Assembly: GCA_029948255.1 (NCBI GenBank)
Contig: JALIZF010001434.1
Location: forward strand, 1-64,000
Reading direction: 5' to 3'
Source: Telmatactis stephensoni
Lineage: Eukaryota; Cnidaria; Anthozoa; Actiniaria; Isophelliidae
Length of the DNA stretch: 64,000 nucleotides
Of the stretch, positions 46,481 to 58,400 are shown one piece after another. The stretch's first letter is position 1; each line of letters opens with the position of its first letter. A program made the translations under genes and the position numbers. Below the pieces are notes generated by a model that was given only the letters and a program-made list of their open reading frames with translations, had not been told where the DNA came from and did not search any database.

Positions 46481-49400
46481 GAGGAAAAGTCGGACATTTT
46501 TGTAACCCTTTACTCTCTTGAGCTCAAAACAACAATTATCATGTATTTTTTCGTTTTGTTTTCATGCATGTAATCTTTACTTATTGTACTACTATGACAC
46601 AAAATATGACTTGATCTATTTTAAAACTCTGGGATTTATGGACCAAAACGTGTCAAAAATGTTACAAAAACGACATAGTGTGCTATATCAGTAATAAAAT
46701 TTGATTGGAATTCCCTTTAAGTATCATAACGTAGCTATACGTGCTATCAATAAACCCTACCCATTACCCCTTGCAATCTCTCAAAGCATATAAAGGTGGT
46801 TTTTCGAACTTGCCAAAAAAGTCGAGGCCAAAATATGAGTTTTTATACGGGATTCACTTTAGACGATTTGAAATTAGCTAAAATGTGGATTTTCGAAATT
46901 CAATTGGTTATAACTTTGCGAATATTTAATGCAGGATTACCATATTAATACCTAAGTTAGTTTATTATCTTAACTATAAGTAGTGTGAATTATAAGTGAA
47001 ACGATTGATGTTAACTAGAAAAAAACAAGATTTTTGTTCTACTACTTCAAAAGGTTCAAAAGCGGCATGTTTGCTAGATGTTCAAAATCACTAAAACTCA
47101 GTCAAACTTTGAGAGAATTGAGGTACAACTTTTGTTCAAAAAAGAAAACCCCTCAACTTGAATGCAGTAAAAATATCAAAACGTTCTGTGAAAAGCAAGG
47201 GGAGTTATTTTTTTCTGAAAGGAAATTGAGAGGGACATGTCGCTTTTGTAACGATATAGTTTTTGGATTGTTTTCATAATACATTGATAGATAATTCTAA
47301 CATTCGGCCTTAATATCGGTATTTGCAGATAGTGTAGAGTTTTAGGTTTTGTATACTGTAGAGTTTTAGTGCGTTTAGGTATTGTATAGTGTAAAGATTT
47401 TGGTGCGTTAAGGCTTTGTAGTGCAGGGTTTAGGTTTTTAGCATGTTTAGGTTTTGTAGTGTAGAGTTTTTAAACTTAAAAGGTTGTTAAAGTTTTGTAG
47501 TGCGTTAAGGTTTTGTATAGTGTAGAGTTTTAGAGCGTTAAGGTTTTGTATAGTGTAGAGTTTTAGTGCGTTAAGGTATTGTATACGGTATAGTGTAGAG
47601 TTTTAGTGTGTTAAGATTTTGTACAGTGTAGAGTTTTAGTGTAGTGTAGATTTTTAGTGCGTTAAAGTTTTGTACTGAAGAGTTTAGTGTGTTTAGGTTT
47701 TATATAGTGTAGAGTTTTAGTGTGTTTATGTTTTGTATAGAATAGAGTTTTAGTGCGTTAATGTATAGTATAGAGTAGAGTTATAGTGCATTGAGGTATG
47801 GTATAGAGTAGAGTTTTAGTGCGTTTAAGTATTGTATAGTGTAGACTTTTAGTGCGTTAAGGTATTGTATAGAGTAGAATTTTAGTGCGTTTAGCATTGT
47901 ATAGTGTAGACTTTTAGTGCATTAAGGTATTGTATAGAGTAGAATTTTAGTGCGTTTAGGTTTTGATAGTGCGTTTAGGTATTGTATAGTGTAGAGTTAT
48001 AGCGTGTTGAAGTATTGTATAGTGTAGAGTTATAGTGCGTTAAGGTTTTGTATAGTGTAGAGTTTTAGTGCGTTAAGGTTTTGTATAGTGTAGAGTTATA
48101 GTGCGTTAAGGTTTTGTATAGTGTAGAGTTTTAGTGCGTTAAGGTTTTGTATAGTGTAGAGTTTTAGTGCGTTAAGGTTTTGTATAGTGTAGAGTTATAT
48201 TATAGTGCGTTAAGGTATTGTATATTGTAGACTTTTAGTGCGTTAAGGTATTGTATAGTGTAGAGTTATAGTGCGTTTAGGTTTTGTATAGTGTAGACTT
48301 TTATTGCGTTAAGATTGTATAGAGTAGAATTTTAGTGTGTTAAGGTATTGTATAGAGTAGAATTTTGGTGCGTTTAAGTATTGTATAGTGTAGACTTTTA
48401 GTGCGTTAAGGTATTGTATAGAGTAGAATTTAACTAAACAACGTTAAAAATTAGTTGCTCATAACATGCACACCTCACAACTAAAAGAAGTGAAAACCTG
48501 TTTGATTTACATATAATGTCAAGGTTGTTTGGAATTTGTCTTGTGAAAGTAACACGACAGGCCGGTTATCAACAAATTGGAAAAATGCAAACCTGGTTTA
48601 GTTAAACTAGTTTAGTTGGTGTGAATGCAGTATAAGTGTGTGCAGGTTTAGGTAGTTTATTATGCGCCAAGTGTTAATTGTAGTGTTGATGTGAGTGAAA
48701 GTGTTGTGGTGTTGCAATGTTTTACCCATTGAAATGTTTTAGTGTTTCATTTGTCAAAAACCAATAATAATGTTTTATGCACTGTTTATATTATGTGTTA
48801 TATTTTTAAGTCTTGTGTTATGTTTCAATGAAAATCGAGTACAAACAACATTGATAATTAATTTGCTTACTCAGAACGAAAGGTTGGATTTATAGTGTCA
48901 ATAGTTGTCAATGTACTGTGATGTAAACAAGAAATTTTAAAAACTGAAAATAAGACAAGTTACATGCATAAGCGACATAAAAGTTACACAAGCGACACAT
49001 CCAGTTACAAAAGCGGCAAAAAGGGTACGGAAGCGGCACATTTGGTTACAAAAGCGACAAAAAAGGTACAAAAGCGACATTTTTTGTTACAAAAACGACA
49101 CATTTGGTTACAAAAGCGGCAGATCAAGTTACAAAAGCGACATGGTTAAGTTACATTAACGACACATAGTTACGAAAACGACACTTTTTGTTACAAAAGC
49201 GGCAGAAATTCGTTACAAAAACGGCCGTTCCTATAGCTCTCTCTCTCTCTCTCTCTTATCGGACCCTAGTGACATGTTAACTGCCTGGGAGAAACATTTC
49301 CTTGATGTAGCAAATACGCATGCCCCAATTAGAACTCGTAGGGTCCGAAACAGCCAATCACCCTGGCTCAGTAGTGATATTAGATCAATGATAAATCAAA

Positions 49401-51487
49401 GAAACTACCTAAAAGATCAGGCTGTTAAAAAGGGTGACTCTAAAATCTGGAAGGAATACAAAATCACCAGAAATCAAGTAAATAATGAAATTAAAAGAGC
49501 TAAAGCAAATTATTACAATTCTCAGATTGAAAGAAATCAAGGAAATTCAAAAAATCTTTGGAAAACGATAAATGAAATTAGTGGCCGGAATGGTTCCACA
49601 AATAGCTCCATCAAAGAAATCAAAGTTGATAACAAGGTTTTCAATAATCCTGATGATATTGCAGAAGTAATGAATAATCATTTTTCTGCTATTGGTTTAA
49701 CTTTAGCCTCAAATCTGAGTGAAAGCGACATCGATTTCAGAACCTTTATGTATCCAGCTAAATCTTATTTTAGGCAGTTTCAAAATGTCTCAAGCGAATT
49801 TGTTGTAAAATTCATAAATAGTATGCCGGTAGATAAGGCCACTGGATTAGATGATATATCTTGTCGCCTTTTGAAGGAAGCGGCACCGGTAATCGCTCCT
49901 TCCATTGCCAGAATGGTAAACAGATCGCTGGCCACAGGTGTTTTTCCCTGTGGCTGGAAGAGAGCTAAGGTGATCCCTCTTTTTAAGGCTGATAACCGTG
50001 ATGATCCAAATAATTATAGGCCAATATCCATACTCCCAATTTTATCTAAAATTTGTGAGAGGGCTGTCTATAAAGTAACAGATCTATGGGTACTTTACAG
50101 ATCATAACCTGTTCACTAAGCATCAGTCAGGCTTTCGTCCATTACATTCCACTCTCACTGCTCTGTTAGAAGCTACTAATGAGTGGTATGTAAATATGGA
50201 CAAAGGCCTAACTAATCTTGTAATTTCCTTAGATTTAGCAAAGGCCTTTGATACGGTGTCGCACAGTATATTGATTTCAAAATTGAATTGTTATGGTGTC
50301 AGCGGAAAAGCCTTGGATTTTTTTAGGTCGTACCTAAGTGACAGAACTCAGTGCTGTGCTGTTGATACCTTTATATCAGAGCCTAGGATGGTCTCTTGTG
50401 GTGTCCCACAGGGGTCTATTTTGGGACCACTTCTCTTTATTATATATGTTAATGACATGCCAAGTTGTCTCAACTACACTGAACCACGCCTTTATGCAGA
50501 CGACACCTTACTGACCCTGTCCTCTAAATCTCCTACAGATCTTCTTAAGAGGATCAATTCTGATCTCCAAGGTATCTGTAGTTGGTTATTGGCTAACAGG
50601 CTCAGTTTGAATGTCCTCAAGTCTGAATATCTGGCAATTGGCTCACAATTTAAAATCTCAAATCTAGGTGGTTTTGCTCCGATAAAAATCAATGGTTTCG
50701 ATCTTAAAAGAGTATTTTCTCTTAAACATCTCGGCGTTCATATTGATCAAAACTTAAATTGGGATGCTCACCTGGATAACATATGTAAGAAAGTAAAACA
50801 GACTATCTATGGTTTGAAACAAGCACGGAACTTAGTTCCTCTCGATACCCTTGTCACCATGTACAAAGCATTTACGCAGCCTATATTCGATTACTGTGAC
50901 CTTGTTTGGAGCAATCTAAACAAAGGACAAATTGATCGTCTGCAAAAACTTCAGAATAGGGCTGCTCGTATTATTACTAGACAAGGGTATGATGTGAGGT
51001 CTTTTGACATCCTACAGCAGTTAAAGTGGGATTGTTTGGCTGTAAGACGCGACAAAAGACTTTGTCTATTGATGTATGACGTCTTACAGGGAAACAGCCC
51101 TGCCTATCTACGAGAACTTTTTGATAAAGCTAAGGATTCAAATGGTTATAAAGCAATGCTCAGGGATAGTAGTAAATTAGAAATTAAGCACGTACCAAAG
51201 ACAGATTTCTTTAAAAGCAGTTTCTCGTACAGAGGAGCTATAGCGTGGAATTCACTTCCACCTGAAGTGAGATCCTCAACTACCAGAAACAGCTTTAAGA
51301 GAAATCTTGATAAGTGGCTATCTGACAGTGCTCCATAACTTGTTCTTTTTGTCTTTGAGTAACTATTGTTTCCTTAATCATTCAATATTTTATATTTATT
51401 GTATATTTATACATTTTTACCATACGACTTTCATGTAAAGAAGTTTTTAACTTTTGAAATTATCGTATTGAAATAAAGGTGCATTCA

Positions 51488-51531
<44 letters not shown>

Positions 51532-51535
51532 CTCT

Positions 51536-51631
<96 letters not shown>

Positions 51632-52353
51632 ATCTATATGTATCTATATCTATATATATATATATATATGAGGATTTGCAGTCCCCCAGTCGGGCATTTG
51701 ATCATTTTCTGGGACTCACAAATCATTTGATCATTTTCTGAGACTCACAAAAGTTTCAAGTTCCAACACCCTCGGGATTTTGATGAAAAATTCAGTTCTT
51801 GATCAAGTCTCAACCCCTTGTCTGCACTTCTCACATCATCGGGGTTTACTTTGATGGCTACATGATTCAGTCCAATAAAATCTCAGTCAGTCAATAAGTA
51901 CCAAATTATTTCATATGGTCACAATAATATGTGTAATATGCCCGGGGGGGGGGGGGGGGGGGGGGGGTTATACGGGTATGTTCCACGCTATAGGGGTAGG
52001 TTTTGGTCGGTCAGTTAGTCTGGAATAAGCTACGCTTTCTTTTGACACAGAAACAATGTAAATTCCACTGATTTAAAAGTTAGTAAATATTGATTTCAGT
52101 CTGGGATAGGGTGTACATTTCTTAGTTTTAGTCTGGGGTAGAGTATGAAAAATCGAAATTTTAGGTCTGGGATAGGGTCACTGGGTTTCAGTGAGGTCCT
52201 GGCGGCACACCATTACCCAAGTTGGGGTGGTAGTACCACCCCCACCCCCACCCCCACCCCACGGGGTAATGTAGGAACAATTACCTTTACATTTTGTAAC
52301 GGCACCATATCTCAAAACATATCGCAAAATGAGAGAGAGAGAGTCAGCGAGAG

Positions 52354-52402
<49 letters not shown>

Positions 52403-55400
52403 AATTTAAGCAATCCTTAATGTATATATGGGCCTGCATGTTGCACTTAAGTCTGTTTGTAGTCCGTAGTTTACAAGATAAACTTCAAAAACTACAGAAA
52501 CGAAAGAATGCTAGTAATAAAGAGCAGATAACAAGCAACGATTGATTTTCCTCATCCTTCTAAGCGTCCGCCATCTTTGTTGATGTCGTGCCGCAGTGCA
52601 TCATGGGACGGCCCAGAAGGGCCACTCAAAGAAAAATTTTTTCAAAATCAGAATTTTTTTTTTCAAAAAAAGAAAAAATTTTCTCTAAAACGGATTTTTT
52701 TTTTCAAAAAAAAGAAATATTTTTTTCAAAAAAAGAATTTTTTTTTCAAAAGTAAAAAATAAAAGCAAAAAATAAAAACCGAAAAGCAAAAAATAAAACC
52801 AAAATGCAAAAAATAAAACCGAAAAGCAAAAAATAAAAACAAAAATCAAAAATCTAAATCTAAAGAGCAAAAAATAAAAGTGAAATGTAAAAATAAAAAA
52901 CGAAAAGCAAAAAATAAAAACAAAAAGCAAAAATAAAAATCCAAAAAGCAAAAATAAAAGTGAAATGTAAAAATAAAAACCGAAAAGCAAAAAATAAAAC
53001 CAAAATTCAAAAATAAAGACCGAAAAGCAAAAAATATAAGTGAAATGTAAAAATAAAAATCGAAAAGCAAAAAATAAAAGTGAAATGTAAAAATAAAAAC
53101 CGAAAAGCAAAAAATAAAACCAAAATTCAAAAATAAAAACTGAAAAGCAAAAAATAAAAGTGAAATGTAAAAATAAAAACCGAAAAGCAAAAAATAAAAG
53201 TGAAATGTAAAAATAAAAACCGAAATTCAAAAATAAAAACCGAAAAGCAAAAAATAAAACCGAAAAGCAAAAAACAAAAAACAAAAACTGAAAAGTTAAA
53301 AACAAAAACCGAAAAGTTAAAAACAAAAACCAAAACCATTAGTGGCCCTCCTGGGCTTCCGTAAGAAATAGCCCCCAAAAAGTAGGGAGGAGGGAGAAAA
53401 GAGGCAGAAAAAACAATTATGAGATGTAGTGAAGGAGAAATGGCCGAAAAATGTAGGGAGGAGGAAGAAATAGGCTCAAAAAGTAGGGAGGAGGGAGATT
53501 TAGATTCCTGTTCCTCTCTGCTCATTTAGGGTGGCATCAGGTTTGCTGTGGTCCAGCAGGTTCAAGTCCCAGCTCGGGCACTGGATCATATATATGTGAA
53601 TAGAGTTTGTTTGATGTGTTAATTGTTCTCTACCATGCCACATGGGTTTTCCTCTGGGTCGTTCTCCAGTTTTTCCTCTCTCAGCAAAAATCAACATGTG
53701 AGTTGAGTGATGTATGGAAAATATTTATAATGTAGAGGTAGTGAGTATGAGTGCCAGCAGAAGAATAGCCACTAAGTGGATCTACTGTAGAAGATTATTT
53801 ATTATTTTATTTAATTCCCAATGTGCCATTCTCAAATTCTAGTTAAAGCCATATTACTCAACTAGCTCTGGTGTGCTGTATGACTAATTAGCTATTCTAA
53901 ATTCAACCAGCAGTTCAAATTTATTTCTATGAAATTTCCATTTATTTCATTGCAACAATTAGGTATGACAAATGGCTGACCATGTCTGAACCACTCTTAG
54001 ATTTGTTGTGAATACATATAAAAGAAATTTTACCTGTCAATTGAGCCACTTAAAATGTGTCTACCATCAAACTCTAGACATGTGACAATTCCTATGAGAT
54101 ACACATACAGTAATATAAATTATTGCTATCAGTCAACTATAATCAGGGGTGCACAAGGGGAAGGGTGTAGGGGTGTGTGCAGACCCCCCTCCCACTTCCC
54201 CCTCCTGAGATGACTTTGGACCCTTTTCTTCTCCACACTTTTCCAAGATAGGCTCTGGATACTCCTCTGGATGAATAATCTTGGATCCACCCTGGATAAC
54301 CAAGCATGACTGTACTACAAGAAGTCATTCACAGCACTAAGAAGCTCACAATAAATAATCAATGTCTAAAATCTTTCTTGTGGCCCATGTCTGATTTCTG
54401 TGTTTAGAAATTGTTACTTGGATAAAATATTGTTAAAAATATCAGTCGCAACTACCATACATAAGAATACCATAAGAAGCTGTAATACTTAGAACCTGGA
54501 CATCAATCCAAAAGTAACGAGGCATGGTTACTTAATATGGTATATACACTCATAAATTTACTCGCCGTTTCTAACAGAAAGTGAAGTGCTGCGAGCTGAT
54601 TAGTACTGTATAATATTGTACAAGGCTTTAAAAAACTTATTAATTCAGCGAAAAGTTTGACCCAAAAAATTTGTCTGTACATCGAACAGTGTCTTCCCTT
54701 GGAAAACGTCACAAATAGAATGCGTTTGTGAGTTTGACGAATATTAGTGCGGTACAAAGATATGACGTGGGGTCAAAAGTGCTTAAGTAAAGAAGCAACA
54801 AATTTCGTCCTCAATTTACTGATCACAAACAACTAATGTTAACAATGATTAAAAAATAACTCATTGAATGTCATTGATAACTGGCCCTAGCAGCTAAAAA
54901 AGTACTTGATAAATATCTTTTGTTACAGAGAATCTAACAAAGAATTGTTGTTTTAGTCCATACGGTATAAATATATGTGGATTTAATTACAGAACTACTG
55001 AGAGTAGCCTGCGTAAGCAAAATTTCGATTTACCAGACAGTTTAGCGATATCATGTGGCTTTCTAAAGAGATTTTACCTCTCAGAGGACATTCGAATGCA
55101 ACATATATGAACTTATCGACTTGCTTCGATCGATTGATCAACGACCATGAGAAACTTATAAAAGAACATTGTCTTCCCCGAGAAACATCACTAAACAGTT
55201 CGCGTGACCTTGTTGAATACTTCCAAGAGCATAAAACAATGGATTATAAAATAGTATATTCCCAGAGTATGATAACTCTGAATAACAATGACAGCTTTTC
55301 GACAACAAAACCAGCTCCAGTTTCAAGTGATTCATATTCTGACCATAAATTCTGATTATTCCAAGCATATTTTGATGACGTCACAAATCATCGTTCACTC

Positions 55401-58400
55401 TACATACATACATGCCAAAAAATCTAGTTCGGAGCTCCATATACATCCCACGCATGACAAGATTAGTGTCGCTGCTCGCTTCGCTCGCAGCAATTAGCAA
55501 GATATAAAAATTACCATCATGTGCTTGAATGACTTGGATGCACTCCCAATCTCTGGTGTCCCAGATGCGTATGGTCCTGTCATGTGATCCACTGACCCTG
55601 CAGGTGAACACAATGTAATATTATTGTTCTCTCTGATCAAAGTATACATTCTCCTCGAAAATCTTTTATTTCCAAAGGAGAATAAATATCTAAATAGTAA
55701 CCAGTAACTTACAAGAGATGGCCATTAAACTGCAAGCAAGAAACACAACCACGATGGCCATATAATACATGCAATCTTGTAAAATGGACAATATGCCACA
55801 CCTGCAAAACAAAAGATGTTTTCCAAAGTTAAAATCTCACTACTGGTATATATGTATTAAAAGTTTAATTCCATGTTATTGTGTGAATGTTTGTACGTAA
55901 TCTAAGTCTCTGATTCAGTGGCATCTCTAAAGCTAAATATAAATGACAATAACGTTACAAGGACAACTCATGGAATAAGCATGTGCATGAGGCCCTTGTT
56001 GTGATCCACTTTTCTGTTAGTTTCCCCCCTTACTTAGCCTAACTGTTACTGCTGTCCTTATTTCTATTAATTCTTTCATTCTTTCATTGTATGTATCATG
56101 AGCCTATTAAGTGAAAGCTTCTAAACGAATAAACAAACAAATAAATTACCATAATAGTCATATCCCATGAACCAGTAACAATTTTCGAATTGTCAAACTG
56201 CAGGCAGCGAATACCACCCTACAAAAACATGCACATTATTTATACATCGTACACACTACTTAGCATCACAAATTACGTATCACAAGAACAAACTTTCTTG
56301 CTTCTTGCATCAAGTATAGCAGTCACAATTTTCACATCTATTCACAATATAATATTGATTTGAAAATATACAATTTTATTTGTATTTTAATGGGACTGAA
56401 CCACAGGTAGTGAAGCATAAGTCAAGGCAAGTCAAATATAAATAATGAAGAAAAACGTATTAGTAAGGATCTTGATAGACATTTAACAAGAAAAACTAAC
56501 GCAATGAGTTGGACGTTTCGATAACCTCCTGTTATCATTCTCAACAACAATTTATTGACAGATCAATCGTGAATTAATATTGACAAGGAAAATATATTTA
56601 CATTCAAACAAAAAGTTTTGCTTTGACAGAGTCCGATTGGACGTTCAGGGTTGGTTTTAATATATTTGTTTTTTCAAATGAGTATAAAATAGAAGGCACC
56701 TGATGCTATGATGACTGCATGTGTCAATGCAAATTTGTCTACATAACACGAAAAACATTCAAATTCCTACTGTTCATTTTTTCTACTCATACAAGGTACA
56801 GAATGAATACTGTTCTAATTAATAAAGTTCAGGTGCCTGACCTTATGCCCTTTGATTTTTCTAATGCTTTTTCCACTTCTAACATCCCATACTCTGAAAG
56901 ATAAATTCATACATGTTACAATGAATTCAAAGCATTATCTTTAAGGAATATAAAACGCGTGCGCATGTCTCTGTACTGTGATATAAACACGATGGAAGAT
57001 GTAGAGCAAGAGAAAAGCAAGCTTAGGAAACAAGAGGTGTAGCCGAGTGTTTCTCTTGCTTTTCGAGTGCTCTACATCTTCCATCGTGTTTATATCACAG
57101 TACCGAAACATAAGCGATTGTTTTATATTGCTTTTATAAAATATTTTCGACGTTTTTTGAGCAAGCCATGTCTCTGTCCTCTGAATAATAAACGTGGAAG
57201 CCAGCCAATCAGCGCGCGCGTTATATCTCAAATATTTTATAATCAACAATAATATTTAACCATCAGCAATCTGACACATGCAATCTAAAACAGGATCACT
57301 GAGTCACCTAAAACCACATTTACCAATTAGGTACTGACTCAAGTAGCACTGAGTAACATGTTGCAGCCCCAGGGTGGGACTTCCCTCATTCTTTATCTAT
57401 AATTAAGTACACGTTGCCCAGTTGTCAATATTATTTATTTATGGTCCATTACTTATTTATGCTCAATTACCTTATGGTCCTGTCTAAGGAACCAGTCATA
57501 ACTCTTCTTGTATCAAACTGTAAACAGTATACACCGTCCATATGTCCCTATACATGTACATACAAAATATATAGCAGCCTTAATAATTATGGTATCAGAC
57601 ATATTGTATCATGGTATACCCCTAGTCTAAATGATATTATTGATTGATCAATGGTGAGTCTTGCAAAAAAGCATAAATATTACATGAATATGATAGAGCT
57701 TTATTTTTATTTATTACATAGGCTTTTCAATACACGTGCTCTGATTGGCTGAAAACTGTGCTGTATGAGAGAATGGAGCACGATCCTGATGTCAGCAGGG
57801 TGAGCTCAACTGTGCATGTTCACCTTTTCGAGAGGAAAATTGAACTTTTTCCATTGAATATTTACTTCAAAAACTAGCAAATATATAATAAAACAAACAC
57901 AACAGCTTTTTCCATTCTCTGTTCAGTAAAACAGCACTTAGGAAGTGCCAAAAGCACTCAAGAAGTGTGGAGCCTTCACTTCTTTTGTGCTCTCGTCACT
58001 TCCTGCGTGCTGTATTACAGAATGGAGTACGGAAAAAGCTGTTCTATTTGTTAAATATGTAAACTAAAAATGGCACAGGACACTACACACAGTAAGATCA
58101 CTGCTGGATTTAGACATCACAGTGCTGTCACAGTGATTTCACTCAACTCTTTCACGATTACTTGTTTGAGTCTTCAGTAGAAAAAGTTTTAAGGTAAATT
58201 TGCATATAATAAATTATCTTGAAATATGTAAATTAGCAACCATCAAGCCAACTTACTATTGGTGGAGCAGAAACAGCTCATAAGGTTTCAAGCTTAAATT
58301 GATTTGAATGGTCATCATGTCTGGCAATGTGGACAGCCATCACTTTTTAGCCTTGGAATTAATTGGAATTTCCAGAGGGATGGGGGTACATACAGTAGGT

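Larger units (their letters stand above)
45412..53363. mobile_element. Composite ~8-kb terminal-inverted-repeat element in the F-box/WD40 intron
   Basis: 7952 bp flanked by a perfect AGAAAT duplication (45406-45411 and 53364-53369). Ends are TACGGAAGCCCAGGAGGGCC and its inverse. Inverted arms of about 1 kb (45412-46480 and 52330-53363) look about 99% identical in the parts compared. The interior holds CT and GA tracts, two minisatellites, a truncated LINE and a 24-G run. No transposase recognised. It accounts for most of the 8.8-kb intron between exons 54034 and 45251. Confidence 0.85.

Noticed and set aside
47325..48430. Possible CRISPR-like array
   Set aside because: Units are contiguous degenerate tandem repeats with no unique spacers, in an animal genome.
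55053..55355. 100-codon plus-strand frame inside element C copy 3
   Set aside because: No recognisable domain, antisense to the host gene and within a mobile element; too weak to call a gene.
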